Positions 26,566 through 35,450 of a stretch of 64,000 nucleotides of DNA are shown here, piece after piece. Numbering within the stretch: the first letter of the stretch is position 1; the number at the start of each line of letters is the position of its first letter. Location of the stretch: NCBI GenBank assembly GCA_963669295.1, contig OY769938.1:4030001-4094000 (forward strand). Direction: 5' to 3'. Source of the stretch: G963669295 sp963669295. GTDB taxonomy: Bacteria > Bacteroidota > Bacteroidia > Flavobacteriales_D > CALLUQ01. The notes under the pieces are model-generated. The model was not told where the DNA came from. It saw nothing but the letters and a program-made list of their open reading frames with translations, and searched no databases. The position numbers and the translations under genes were made by a program.

Positions 26566-27630
26566 TTAATACTTATTATTTCTGCGTTGTTTTTGTATTC
26601 GTTTTATCATTTTTCCCAGGTCTTTGTCCTTCTTTTTTCTCTCCTGGGCGCTCGATTCAAAGTGCATTTTTTCTTTCCTCATTTTAATGAAGTTGGCATA
26701 AGCATCAGCATCCAATGTTTCTTGTTCTATGGCCTCCAATACCGCACAGCCAGTTTCATTGGTATGAGTACAGTCGCTAAACTTACAGGCTTGTGCAAGA
26801 TTGAATATTGCATCGAAAGTCATTTCAAGCCCTTCAGAAGCATTGGTGATGCCAACTTCCCTCATACCGGGGTTATCAATAAGCAACCCGTTTTCCAGTA
26901 CAACCAACGAACGATAGGTGGTTACGTGTTTTCCTCTATCAATGCTTTCACTAATTTCACCGGTGTTCATCAATTCAGTGCCTGTTAATGTGTTAATAAG
27001 CGTTGATTTACCCACTCCAGAAGATCCCAGTAAACAATAGGTTTTGCCTTTGTGTAATATTGACTTAATTGCATCAACTCCCTGTTTAGACAGGTTGCTC
27101 ATTGCAATTACTGGAACATTTTTGATCCTTTTTTTTACTTGAGCCAACAATTCATTTTGCCGCTCTTCGTCAATCAAATCTACTTTACTTAAAACAATAA
27201 TTGGTTCAATTTTAGAAGCGTTGCAAATGGCCAGGTAACGCTCTAAACGATTAATGCTATAATCTCTGTTTACGGATTGAACAATGAGCCCAAAGTCAAT
27301 GTTAGTAGCAATAACTTGAGCCTGGCCTAATTGGCCTACAGCCTTTCTTTCTATCATCGATTTTCTTGGATATACCGCATGAATTAATGCTTTGCTATCA
27401 TCATACTCAGAAATAGCTACCCAATCTCCCACAGCTGGCAAGTCACTTTTATCCGTTGTTGCAAATCGTAAATTCCCAATAAGCTCGCTATCAAATTCCT
27501 GGGATTCAGTTTTTACAGTATACCGGTCTTTGTGTACAGCAATCACTCTTCCAACACCAAAAGCATCCAGTTCATGCGCTATTCGATAGGCAGCTAATGC
27601 TTCGGTATATCCTAAATCTTCAAGTTTCAT
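26566..27630 (-). CDS. rsgA: Ribosome small-subunit-dependent GTPase A
   Basis: 354 residues. The GTPase domain is circularly permuted, as in all RsgA: SKVD (G4) at residues 148-151 comes before the P-loop GSSGVGKS (202-209), and DNPGMRE (G3) follows. An N-terminal OB-fold spans about residues 25-95. The C-terminal zinc knuckle is CKFSDCTHTNETGC, and a basic tail ends the protein. It assists late 30S maturation. Possible alternative: a second RsgA paralogue, as the N-terminal part differs from the standard housekeeping form. Confidence 0.93.
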   Translation of the reverse strand: MKLEDLGYTEALAAYRIAHELDAFGVGRVIAVHKDRYTVKTESQEFDSELIGNLRFATTDKSDLPAVGDWVAISEYDDSKALIHAVYPRKSMIERKAVGQLGQAQVIATNIDFGLIVQSVNRDYSINRLERYLAICNASKIEPIIVLSKVDLIDEERQNELLAQVKKRIKNVPVIAMSNLSKQGVDAIKSILHKGKTYCLLGSSGVGKSTLINTLTGTELMNTGEISESIDRGKHVTTYRSLVVLENGLLIDNPGMREVGITNASEGLEMTFDAIFNLAQACKFSDCTHTNETGCAVLEAIEQETLDADAYANFIKMRKEKMHFESSAQERKKKDKDLGKMIKRIQKQRRNNKY

Positions 27631-27659
27631 GTTTCATCCTTTTAATGGTATGCAACAAA

Positions 27660-27827
27660 TTAGTCCATCCCAAATTGATTGACCTGGTACTTTCCGGGAG
27701 TAAACCAAAATGTTTCATTCATCAAGTTAGGTACTCCAGTAGGTATCCAAAGGTTGGGGGCATGCTCGTTGCCATCAGCAATTGTTACTTTTGTTTGACC
27801 AATAGATAAGGTTGTAAATAACGTCAT
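27660..27827 (-). CDS. Short ORF, possible remnant of a secreted protein
   Basis: 55 codons from ATG to TAA, in the gap between rsgA and the restriction operon. The peptide starts MTLFTTLSIGQ, like the end of a signal peptide, and continues with 'VTIADGNEHAPNLWIPTG'. The frame stays open upstream for about 12 codons without a start, which suggests a truncated gene. No family was recognised. Confidence 0.3.
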   Translation of the reverse strand: MTLFTTLSIGQTKVTIADGNEHAPNLWIPTGVPNLMNETFWFTPGKYQVNQFGMD

Positions 27828-27837
27828 ACAGAATACC

Positions 27838-29511
27838 TTATTGAAATTCGAATGCTTTAAATGCTACCAACAAGCTATTCAGGCTTTCGTCTTTAGCATG
27901 TTTCGCTAAAAGCAATTTATTGTTTTGGGTCAAAAAACACTTCCCATAAATTTGCCTAAAATTCTGTGCTACAAAGGTGTCGTAATCTGCTTTCTGATAT
28001 TCATAAAACGCAAAGCCAGATTTAGTGGCATCTGAAAAGAAATCAATGAAATTGGCCCTAAACGTTTTCTTCGTTGCCTCCCTAAATTTTTCAATAGCCT
28101 GATGGCCAAATTGAGAATATGCCTTTAATACGTATAGAAAATTGATTTTATACTGATGGATAAAAAGAGTATCTCTATCAAACAACCGGTTTTCAAAATG
28201 AGATGATTTAACCACCTCACCTCTTTGGTCTAATTCGCTATCATCAAAGTTCTTATAATCGTTGATATAACCATACACAAAAAAGTTTGGTGTAATGTTA
28301 TAACCTTCTGTTAAGTCATCCCTGTAGCGTAAATTATCGGTATAATAAGTGCCTGTGTTGTTCAATAAGTCAATATTGTACTGGATAACATTTTTTGCAT
28401 AAGTAAACTGTTTGTACTTAGATGTTTTTCCGGCAACATTACCCGATTTATAATACTTCGAATCGCCAATGTAAAAAATGTTACTCGTATCAAGCAACGA
28501 CTGGTACTCAAAGATATGGTCAATGATTTTTCCATCATCATGGTATTTCAGGTGTTTTAATGCAGTGCCATCTTTTGCCTTATGGTTAACCATTGGAGCA
28601 GAAAACAATTTGTCAACCATGTCTTCAAAAACAAGGTTGTAATTGTTCACTGAAATAAATTCATTCTTCTTTTTGTTAATGCTGCTAGTGTCTGTTTTCG
28701 AAAAGTAGATTTCGCATAAACGATACATCTTTTTCATGGTATCATTAAAATAACGATGCTTTATCTTCCTTAATATCGATAAGCCATTATTTTGTAGCCA
28801 CTTGAATTTCGAACCTGTTAAAAGAGAATAACCCCGATCAACCTTCAAATACAAATGATGTTCCTTATTGAAGTGATTTAAAATGGAGAAGAAATAAGTT
28901 AAAAGCTCTTCTTCATTGTTTAATGCTTTCTTTTTATTGCTATAAGTAGCATAAATAGGTTGCCCGGTTGTTGTTAATAGAGGAGTCGATTTTCTAATGG
29001 TTTTTTCCCAGCCAGGGTTTTTAACCTGTCGTGACTTGAATTCAATTTGCTTAAACAAAACATAATTCTTGTTCTTTTTGTAAAAGTTTACAAAGCTTAA
29101 AAGCAAGTCTAAATAAGAATATTCTTTGTCGCTAAGGTTCGTGTTCAAATCGGCTGACAACGAACGTTGGGCAATGGTTGAAAGTTTGTTTCTGCGTTTA
29201 AATTCTATAAGACTGTTGTAGAAATAAACAGACATTTGTCGAACCCAATTGTAGGCTTCCTTGTGCTTAAAAGCGGTTGTATTCTTAACATCAAGCAAGC
29301 TGTCTTTATGAATTCCAAAGACCGTGTTTTGGTCATCTACCATAAAAACTTTGGGAAGCATGTAAACAAGTTCTCCTGTTGCATAGGAATGGTAATATCC
29401 AACAGATAGAATGGTAGCTTCTTGATTTTCTTGACGATAGAATTTTGAGTCATCAAAAATGCCTTTGATGAGTGCTAATGGGTATTTTTCTCCTTCAATT
29501 AGGATTTTCAC
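27838..29511 (-). CDS. LlaJI-family restriction endonuclease subunit (McrC-like nuclease)
   Basis: 557 residues from a GTG start that overlaps the stop of the ATPase gene by 1 bp (TAGTG). Length, gene order and the motif IGDSKYYK (D-x-K, matching the DAKYK of McrC nucleases) fit the second restriction subunit of LlaJI-type systems. It supplies the PD-(D/E)xK DNA cleavage activity once loaded by the McrB-like partner. The N-terminal part (residues about 1-120) resembles the family's small beta-domain. It is the last gene of the operon. Confidence 0.85.
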   Translation of the reverse strand: MKILIEGEKYPLALIKGIFDDSKFYRQENQEATILSVGYYHSYATGELVYMLPKVFMVDDQNTVFGIHKDSLLDVKNTTAFKHKEAYNWVRQMSVYFYNSLIEFKRRNKLSTIAQRSLSADLNTNLSDKEYSYLDLLLSFVNFYKKNKNYVLFKQIEFKSRQVKNPGWEKTIRKSTPLLTTTGQPIYATYSNKKKALNNEEELLTYFFSILNHFNKEHHLYLKVDRGYSLLTGSKFKWLQNNGLSILRKIKHRYFNDTMKKMYRLCEIYFSKTDTSSINKKKNEFISVNNYNLVFEDMVDKLFSAPMVNHKAKDGTALKHLKYHDDGKIIDHIFEYQSLLDTSNIFYIGDSKYYKSGNVAGKTSKYKQFTYAKNVIQYNIDLLNNTGTYYTDNLRYRDDLTEGYNITPNFFVYGYINDYKNFDDSELDQRGEVVKSSHFENRLFDRDTLFIHQYKINFLYVLKAYSQFGHQAIEKFREATKKTFRANFIDFFSDATKSGFAFYEYQKADYDTFVAQNFRQIYGKCFLTQNNKLLLAKHAKDESLNSLLVAFKAFEFQ

Positions 29512-31103
29512 TAAGCTACATTTAGGTCTACCTTTAATACTTCAAGCATTTCTTTTACCCTTTCCAGGCCATTCGATGTTATGGGAAAGAAATCTTCATA
29601 AGTGGTGTTATCTTTAAAGATGTTTTGTTCTTCTATTTCATCTTTAAAAACATCATTCCATAGATAAAAGACCACCTTGTTGATGAAGGTTTCAAGGTCA
29701 ATGACGTCTGATTCGGGTTTGATAAAGTAGTTACCTAAGCATTTATCCATCCCTAAATTGTCGTTTAACTTTATTAGTGTGTTAACAGATTCAATGAACT
29801 TTAACCAGGAAAACGATTCGGTTGCTGAAAGGCGAACATTAAATTTTGAAGAACCATTACTTTCGGAGTCCTCGTAATTAATGGGAATATATTCCCAATC
29901 CCATCTTCTTTTAAAAGCACTATCCATTGGAAACAGTGATTGATCGGAAGTGTTCATCGTAGCCAAAATGTTGAGGTTTGGAGGAAGCAGTAGTTTGTTG
30001 GCATTAATGCTTGTATTTCCCGCCAGTGCGATCTCCAAATACTCTTTTAACTCTTTCGAGGTGGTAACATCATAGTTGTTAGTTCGATCTAACAATTGAA
30101 AAATATCGCCAAATATTTCAGCACAATTTCCCCGGTTAATTTCTTCAATCACCAAATAGTAATCATGCTCAAGGTCGTTCCAGGCTTTAGTATAAATAGT
30201 AGTGAACGCTTGTGGAACAAACGCATACCTTATATTTTCTCCATCCATGGTAGGCTTATAACCACCAACAAACGAGGCGTAATCGTATTCAGGGTGAAAA
30301 GTTACCCTTTCGGTTCTGGCCTCTTTTCCACGAGTAATTTGTTTGACTTTATGAGATTTACCAGTTCCTGGCGCACCGTAGAAGATTTTATTAACAGCGT
30401 TCAATGGTACTTGATTTGCTGGTACATCAGATGTAGGGTAAAACGCATCTAAATCAAAATCAGTTAATAAGATAAGTTCTTGAATTTTTGAACTAGAATA
30501 GAGCGTTTGTATAAACGGCGCTCTCTTAAGTTCACTAGGGTGACTTGTAATAGTAAAAGGGCTATCAAATGACAATGTATCGTTTTGATTATTGAGCAAG
30601 AACCTGGCCTTAAAATCAATCAATATTTCTTCTTCCGGATAGGAAGGGGTTAAAGTTATGGGCTCATCTGTGAATGTTAAATCAAACACATTTTGAAGAA
30701 CACTTTTGGGAATGTTTAAAGCATTTATGAAATCATTTACCAACTCTTTGCTGCTTATTTGATGGTCAAAATCGGTTGTTTTAAAAAAGAAAATAGCAGC
30801 ATCTAGTATTTTTGGTTGATGGGCAGGAACATAATCCAATATGGCAGTGTTCCAATTTTTTGATAAACGAAAATACAGCGGGTTGTTGGTGTTAAAAGTT
30901 TTATTGTCGTTCCCAAAATAGAAAAGGTGCTGCAAAATTTCGGAGAGCACATCCGACTCAACAACATAAGTTAAATTCCCTTCAATTTCTCGATCGTTTC
31001 TTGTAGCTATAAACAGGGAAATTAACCCCCATATTTTATTGTTACTGCTCTCCTTTAAGTTGTAGGTAGCGTTAAGAACGGTTTGTTTGTTTATTTTGCT
31101 CAT
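29511..31103 (-). CDS. McrB-like AAA+ restriction ATPase (LlaJI R1-type)
   Basis: 530 residues. The N-terminal half (about 1-235) is probably the DNA-recognition part. The AAA+ domain follows: Walker A GAPGTGKS at 243-250, Walker B LVIEEINRG, and the McrB signature as ATMNTSDQSLFPMDSAFKRRW, with the Arg finger region. GTP or ATP hydrolysis drives translocation and activates the LlaJI-type nuclease downstream. It starts with an ATGA overlap on the methyltransferase stop, so the genes are translationally coupled. Confidence 0.9.
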   Translation of the reverse strand: MSKINKQTVLNATYNLKESSNNKIWGLISLFIATRNDREIEGNLTYVVESDVLSEILQHLFYFGNDNKTFNTNNPLYFRLSKNWNTAILDYVPAHQPKILDAAIFFFKTTDFDHQISSKELVNDFINALNIPKSVLQNVFDLTFTDEPITLTPSYPEEEILIDFKARFLLNNQNDTLSFDSPFTITSHPSELKRAPFIQTLYSSSKIQELILLTDFDLDAFYPTSDVPANQVPLNAVNKIFYGAPGTGKSHKVKQITRGKEARTERVTFHPEYDYASFVGGYKPTMDGENIRYAFVPQAFTTIYTKAWNDLEHDYYLVIEEINRGNCAEIFGDIFQLLDRTNNYDVTTSKELKEYLEIALAGNTSINANKLLLPPNLNILATMNTSDQSLFPMDSAFKRRWDWEYIPINYEDSESNGSSKFNVRLSATESFSWLKFIESVNTLIKLNDNLGMDKCLGNYFIKPESDVIDLETFINKVVFYLWNDVFKDEIEEQNIFKDNTTYEDFFPITSNGLERVKEMLEVLKVDLNVA

Positions 31104-32356
31104 AGGTGTTTTATCATTGCTTTGATGATCAATTCAACTACCGGAACAGATACACTGTTGCCAAGTTGTTTGTAGGCCTGATTATCAGAAACAGGAAAAT
31201 CGTATTCATCTGGAAATCCCTGGAGCCTTTGAGCTTCAAGCACAGAAAGCTTTCTTCCAATATCCCATAATTTTGGAACCCTGTTTGCAATTATTGTAGG
31301 AGCATAACTATCTAAAGTGCAATAGAAAGCTTCTTGTATTTGGGTTTTTGCGTGGTCGCCTACGTGAAAGCGCAAAGAACCATCCTTTTTTTGAAAGGAG
31401 AAGATACCATGTTTTCCTTTTTTGGTGTGAGGTTCATATTTTGATGAATCGTGCTCTACACGTTGATAATCTTTAGATACATGCTTGAAATGGTAGTCAA
31501 TTCTATTCAATTCAAACGTTGGCAGCTTGAGTTTGTCAGAATGCTCATTGGGGTCAATGATACTTCGTAAAGTAACATTGTCTCTGGTCTTTTGAGGAAA
31601 CTCAAAATTTATCTTTTCCAGCGTACCAACACAATACCATCGTTCTCTCATTTGCGGCAAACCAAAATCAGTACTCTTCAATATGTTCCAATGTAAATCA
31701 TACCCCAGGTTCGTAAGCGATTCAATGATCGTATTTAGTGTTTTACCGTTATTGTGAGATTTAAGCCCCTTAACATTCTCCAAAAGAAACATTTTGGGTT
31801 TTTTATGCTCCAAAATCCGAAGAATGTCAAAGAATAACGTTCCTCTTGTTTTATCTTTAAAGCCTTCATTTCTGCCAGAATAACTAAAAGGCTGGCAAGG
31901 AAAACCAGCAAACAAGATATCGTGGTCTGGAATGATGTCAGCCCCTATCTTGGTGATATCTCCAAAAGGAACTTCTCCAAAATTTATTTCGTACGTCTGT
32001 TGAGCAAACTTGTCCCACTCAGAGCTAAACACACACTTGCCATTGTGCTTTTGAGCGCTTAAGCGAAAGCCGCCAATTCCGGCAAACAAATCAATAAACT
32101 TAAAGGAGGAATTTTCAGGGCTGGGGAAATTAACATCCCATTTTATGGGAAGCAAATGCTTAATGCCAGATTTCTTTGTGATGGCATTTTCGTTATTCAG
32201 TATTTCATAAAATGTTTCAGCACGTTTTTTATACATGCTTGAATTAGAATAATCTTGTAAAAAATGAGTGAAGTAAGCAATGTCTTCAGCTCCACCATTG
32301 GCGTTTTCCAAATTCAAATGCGTTCTGATTTTGGAGTATTTTACTTGCTCACTCAT
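31100..32356 (-). CDS. DNA (cytosine-5-)-methyltransferase
   Basis: 418 residues with all main 5mC motifs: I DLFAGIGGF (89-97), IV GFPCQPFS with nucleophile C154, VI ENVKGL, VIII QMRERWYC, IX LSVLEAQRLQGFP and X QLGNSVSV. About 85 residues precede motif I, a family-variable extension. It protects host DNA at the target of the restriction operon. It overlaps the HTH controller by 8 bp and the ATPase by 4 bp. It is the only methyltransferase in the operon, whereas characterised LlaJI has two. Confidence 0.95.
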   Translation of the reverse strand: MSEQVKYSKIRTHLNLENANGGAEDIAYFTHFLQDYSNSSMYKKRAETFYEILNNENAITKKSGIKHLLPIKWDVNFPSPENSSFKFIDLFAGIGGFRLSAQKHNGKCVFSSEWDKFAQQTYEINFGEVPFGDITKIGADIIPDHDILFAGFPCQPFSYSGRNEGFKDKTRGTLFFDILRILEHKKPKMFLLENVKGLKSHNNGKTLNTIIESLTNLGYDLHWNILKSTDFGLPQMRERWYCVGTLEKINFEFPQKTRDNVTLRSIIDPNEHSDKLKLPTFELNRIDYHFKHVSKDYQRVEHDSSKYEPHTKKGKHGIFSFQKKDGSLRFHVGDHAKTQIQEAFYCTLDSYAPTIIANRVPKLWDIGRKLSVLEAQRLQGFPDEYDFPVSDNQAYKQLGNSVSVPVVELIIKAMIKHL

Positions 32357-32552
32357 TGACTTGCTCTTGACTTATTAATAAGGTCTTCACATCTACAGAA
32401 AGTATTTCAGCTATTCGATATAAATCTTCAATGCTGGGTTGTCTTCTGTTTTGAACATAAGAATTAACCATGTTATAGCTTTTTCCCAATTGTTTTGCCA
32501 GCCAAATCTGCTTAATTCCTTTTTCCTCAAGAATCTCTTTTATTCGGTTCAT
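32349..32552 (-). CDS. XRE-type HTH controller of the restriction operon
   Basis: 67 residues, nearly all one Cro/C1-type helix-turn-helix (KEILEEKGIKQIWLAKQLG...YNMVNSYVQNRRQPSIEDLYRIAEILSV). Small XRE proteins leading R-M operons act as C proteins that time nuclease expression. It begins the operon, overlaps the methyltransferase by 8 bp, and lies just downstream of two dyads. Confidence 0.88.
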   Translation of the reverse strand: MNRIKEILEEKGIKQIWLAKQLGKSYNMVNSYVQNRRQPSIEDLYRIAEILSVDVKTLLISQEQVNE

Positions 32553-32555
32553 TTT

Positions 32556-32571
32556 CGAATTATTTTATTCG
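32556..32571. promoter_or_regulatory. Candidate C-box dyad 1
   Basis: cgaattattttattcg: 5-bp inverted arms with a 6-bp spacer, 4 bp upstream of the controller's ATG, where binding would block its translation or transcription. Confidence 0.4.
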
Positions 32572-32601
32572 ACAACTAAAGTAATCAATATTCTTCGTTA
32601 T

Positions 32602-32614
32602 CTCATTTAATGAG
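32602..32614. promoter_or_regulatory. Candidate C-box dyad 2
   Basis: ctcatttaatgag: perfect 5-bp arms with a 3-bp centre, 50 bp upstream of the controller start. It could be the activating site of the C protein or the -35 region operator. Confidence 0.35.
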
Positions 32615-32753
32615 TATAAAAGTAATCATTACAATTTGGGTGATGATAAGGGAGAGTTTGCCTTTTGCAAAAGAACAAACTAGAGTTACGACGTTATGCT
32701 TTGGATGGATGAAAAAGCTAAAGTGTAGTCATAACAAAAAGCAAGATAAAGGC

Positions 32754-33635
32754 TTAGTTTACTTTTTCAGCTGTTACCTCATAACCAAGCTTTTGCAATT
32801 GTTTAATCAACCCACATTGATACATGAAATGACTCAATCCCACAGCAATAAAACAATTGTTGGAGTTAAGGTGTTGTTGTATGGTTTTCATCCACTTATT
32901 GTTTCTATCGGTCAACACAAGTGTATTTGTACAAGGTTGATTCAATTGATACTCTATCTCCATTTTACGGTACCAATCGGTTTCAGCACAGGCATTGGTG
33001 TTTTTAGATTGGATGGTGGTTATTATTTTTAAGAGCCTTTTCTTATGCACCTTTCCTGGCATTCCTTCTACGTCTTTATTGATAAGTTCAATTTGCTCTT
33101 CTGTTGTTTCAAGCCCAATTAATGTGAGGTGCTGTTGGCGCGCTTTTAAACCAATGTAATCGTCAAGTGTAATAGAAGTATCAGCAGTATCCTTAGCCAG
33201 GCAAAACTGTTGCTTAAAATACCTGTTGAGGAAAACGTACATTTCTGTAGGGGTCATTTTGTTATAGTCTGTCGGACTTGAAGCAAACAGGTTTTTTACA
33301 TAAGCCAAATCTTCTTTGCTCAAAAACTTACTCCATGTTGTTGTAGCTGTTCGGCTATTGATAATGTCTTCGGCTAAATGTCCCGGAATGTTTAAATTCT
33401 CTTTGATCAATAGGTCGCATTGCGACAAACATTGATTGGCATTGGCCAGGGAGTCAAAAAACAATTTCCCAAAGGCGTGGTGGGTACCAAACAGGTAGGA
33501 AGTGTGTGATGATTTGGGGTGCGTTACTTTAAAAAGGATGGTTCGATTCAGCAGCGAGTCACGATTATTTTGACCTGTTGCTATGGTTGCTAGCAGGAGG
33601 AAAGAAAGGATCAACAAAGGTCTTATTGCTATCAT
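32754..33635 (-). CDS. TraB/GumN-family protein
   Basis: 293 residues with a signal peptide (about 1-21). It shows the family's GTHHAF motif near residue 50, GLETTEEQ in the middle and GLSHFMYQCG near the end; these His and Glu residues form the TIKI/TraB metal-dependent protease-like site. The substrate is unknown, and it is likely periplasmic or lipid-exposed. Transcribed in the same direction as the R-M operon, but 200 bp separates them, so it is probably unrelated. Confidence 0.85.
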   Translation of the reverse strand: MIAIRPLLILSFLLLATIATGQNNRDSLLNRTILFKVTHPKSSHTSYLFGTHHAFGKLFFDSLANANQCLSQCDLLIKENLNIPGHLAEDIINSRTATTTWSKFLSKEDLAYVKNLFASSPTDYNKMTPTEMYVFLNRYFKQQFCLAKDTADTSITLDDYIGLKARQQHLTLIGLETTEEQIELINKDVEGMPGKVHKKRLLKIITTIQSKNTNACAETDWYRKMEIEYQLNQPCTNTLVLTDRNNKWMKTIQQHLNSNNCFIAVGLSHFMYQCGLIKQLQKLGYEVTAEKVN

Positions 33636-33916
33636 TATTGCATTACTTATGGTGCATGCATTAGCGAAATTTAATCAAATTACATCATGGGTAGATAAAA
33701 AATGGAGGAGAGGTCAGCATCTTATTTGTATGGCAAATTGCTTTTGCCATCCCGACCTTACATTTGCAAAATCCCTATAAAAGAAACCTTCCAACAGTTG
33801 GTTGCGGAGTTGCTGGTTTTAGTGAGGTGTGAGGCCATAACGTTCGAATTTTCTTGCTTGTGGGTAAACAAAAGCCCGACCTTATCGCTCTGTTGCCTTA
33901 AACTTACCTATCTGTT

Positions 33917-34371
33917 ACCCTGAACTTGCCTGCTCCGAAAGGAGCCCGAAGTTACGGACCGGTAGGCGGAGTTCAGCATCTTGTTGAGGAAGAACAAGCG
34001 GAGTATGGTTATCCATCAAACCCTATGGCAGATTTTACTCTCTATTCATTAAACCGTCACCCTGAACTTGCTTGCTTCGGAAAGAGTCCGGAGTTTTACG
34101 GACTGATAGGCAGGGTTCAGCATTTTGTTGAGGGTGAACGAGCGAAGTGTGATCATCCATCAAACCCTATAGCAGATTTCACTCTCTATTCATTAAACCG
34201 TCACCCTGAACTTGCCTGCTTCGGAGGGAGGCTGGAGTCCTACGGACAGGTAGGCGGGGTTTAGCATCTTGTTGAGGATGAATAAGCGGAGTGTGGTTAT
34301 CCATCAAACCCTATGGCAGATTTCACTCTCTATTCATTAAACTGTCACCCTGAACTTGTTTCAGGGTCTTG
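33917..34371. repeat. Three 144-bp tandem repeats plus a palindromic end
   Basis: Repeat starts (accctgaactt) fall at 33917, 34059, 34203 and 34347, so the unit is 142-144 bp. Copies share the hairpin-forming segment gcctgcttcggag...aggtaggcgg and a common tract ccatcaaaccctat. The last partial copy ends with the palindrome ccctgaacttgtttcaggg. Nothing else is recognisable in 33636-34638 apart from a possible promoter element TACATTTG at 34513. Confidence 0.8.
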
Positions 34372-34638
34372 CTGATGTGAGGTGCTAAGCTATTTGATGA
34401 TTCGGAGTGCTCTTTATTGCTGCCTTAATGTAACAGCAGTCGGGCTTTTTTATGTAGGTGGGAAGGTTGTGAAAGGGGATGAAGTTGATTAGAGTTTTGA
34501 ATTGGCTAGTGATACATTTGCAAGCACCATATTTATACCGTATTTTTATTTAACACTTTGTACTATGATTTTTGTTTTGAAAAGCAAATTTTCATAACCC
34601 TATTTTTTACCCTCAAAAAGTTAAAATCACTTCTGTTT

Positions 34639-35436
34639 ATGAAAAAGGAAAGAGTATTATTATTGTTATCAATAGTTGGAGTTTTAGGCTGTTCAAAAAG
34701 ATTGAATGCTCAAAGTTGGAATATTCATACTACGGACTATGGTTATATTAATCTTGGTCCGGCAAATAGTAGTTGGGCTCATATATACACGGATCGTCCA
34801 AAGTTTATCTTTAATAAAGATGTGTACTCTATTAATGGAGGGTTCAGTTCGTATAATAACAGCAATTTAATTTTAAAAACAGCGGGAGCTCCAAGATTGA
34901 CTATCCTAAGAACAAATGGGAACGTTGGTATAGGAACTGTTAATCCAATTGATAAATTACATGTAAATGGAGATGGCAGAGTATACGGAAGATTTTTAGT
35001 TGAACATATCGTTAATTCTGATTGGAAACATGGATTATCCATATGGGTGAACAGAGATAAAACTAAAGCATTTACTGTAAATATTGCTGGTTCTAACACG
35101 AATCTATTTACAATTTGGGGAAACGGAGTAGTTAATGCTAAAAAAATATATGCAGAAGAAGTTGAAGTAAGAGTAGATGCAATGGGTATATACTGGCCTG
35201 ATTACGTTTTTAAGAAAGACTACGAATTACTTTCATTGTATGAAATAGAGAATTTCGTAAAGTTAAACTACCATTTGCCAGGAGTCCCTTCTGAAAAGAA
35301 AGTTCTGGAAGAAGGACTGAATTTGGGGGAAATGGACGCAATTCTTTTAAAAAAGATAGAGGAGCTTACTTTGTATATAATTGAGCAACAAAAAGAAATT
35401 GATGGTTTGAAAAAGCTAGTAAGTCAATCCAACTAA
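34639..35436 (+). CDS. Secreted fibre-like protein with S74-like C-terminal segment
   Basis: 265 residues from the ATG at 34639, whose signal peptide ends LLSIVGVLGCSKRLNAQ and includes a possible lipobox (VLGC). The frame opens earlier with TTG, but that start gives no signal peptide. The body has 'GNVGIGTVNPIDKLHVNGDG'. The C-terminus repeats the block seen at 3709-4602: YWPDYVF, HLPGVPS, LNLGEMDAILLKKIEELTLYI, then a coiled coil. The gene is AT-richer than its neighbours. It is 14 bp upstream of the glycoside hydrolase and probably co-transcribed. Confidence 0.8.
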   Translation: MKKERVLLLLSIVGVLGCSKRLNAQSWNIHTTDYGYINLGPANSSWAHIYTDRPKFIFNKDVYSINGGFSSYNNSNLILKTAGAPRLTILRTNGNVGIGTVNPIDKLHVNGDGRVYGRFLVEHIVNSDWKHGLSIWVNRDKTKAFTVNIAGSNTNLFTIWGNGVVNAKKIYAEEVEVRVDAMGIYWPDYVFKKDYELLSLYEIENFVKLNYHLPGVPSEKKVLEEGLNLGEMDAILLKKIEELTLYIIEQQKEIDGLKKLVSQSN

Positions 35437-35450
35437 AACAACCGGATATA

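Noticed and set aside
33926..34264. 112-codon frame over the tandem repeats
   Set aside because: It spans repeat units with peptide periods that follow the 144-bp period; no start signal or known domain.
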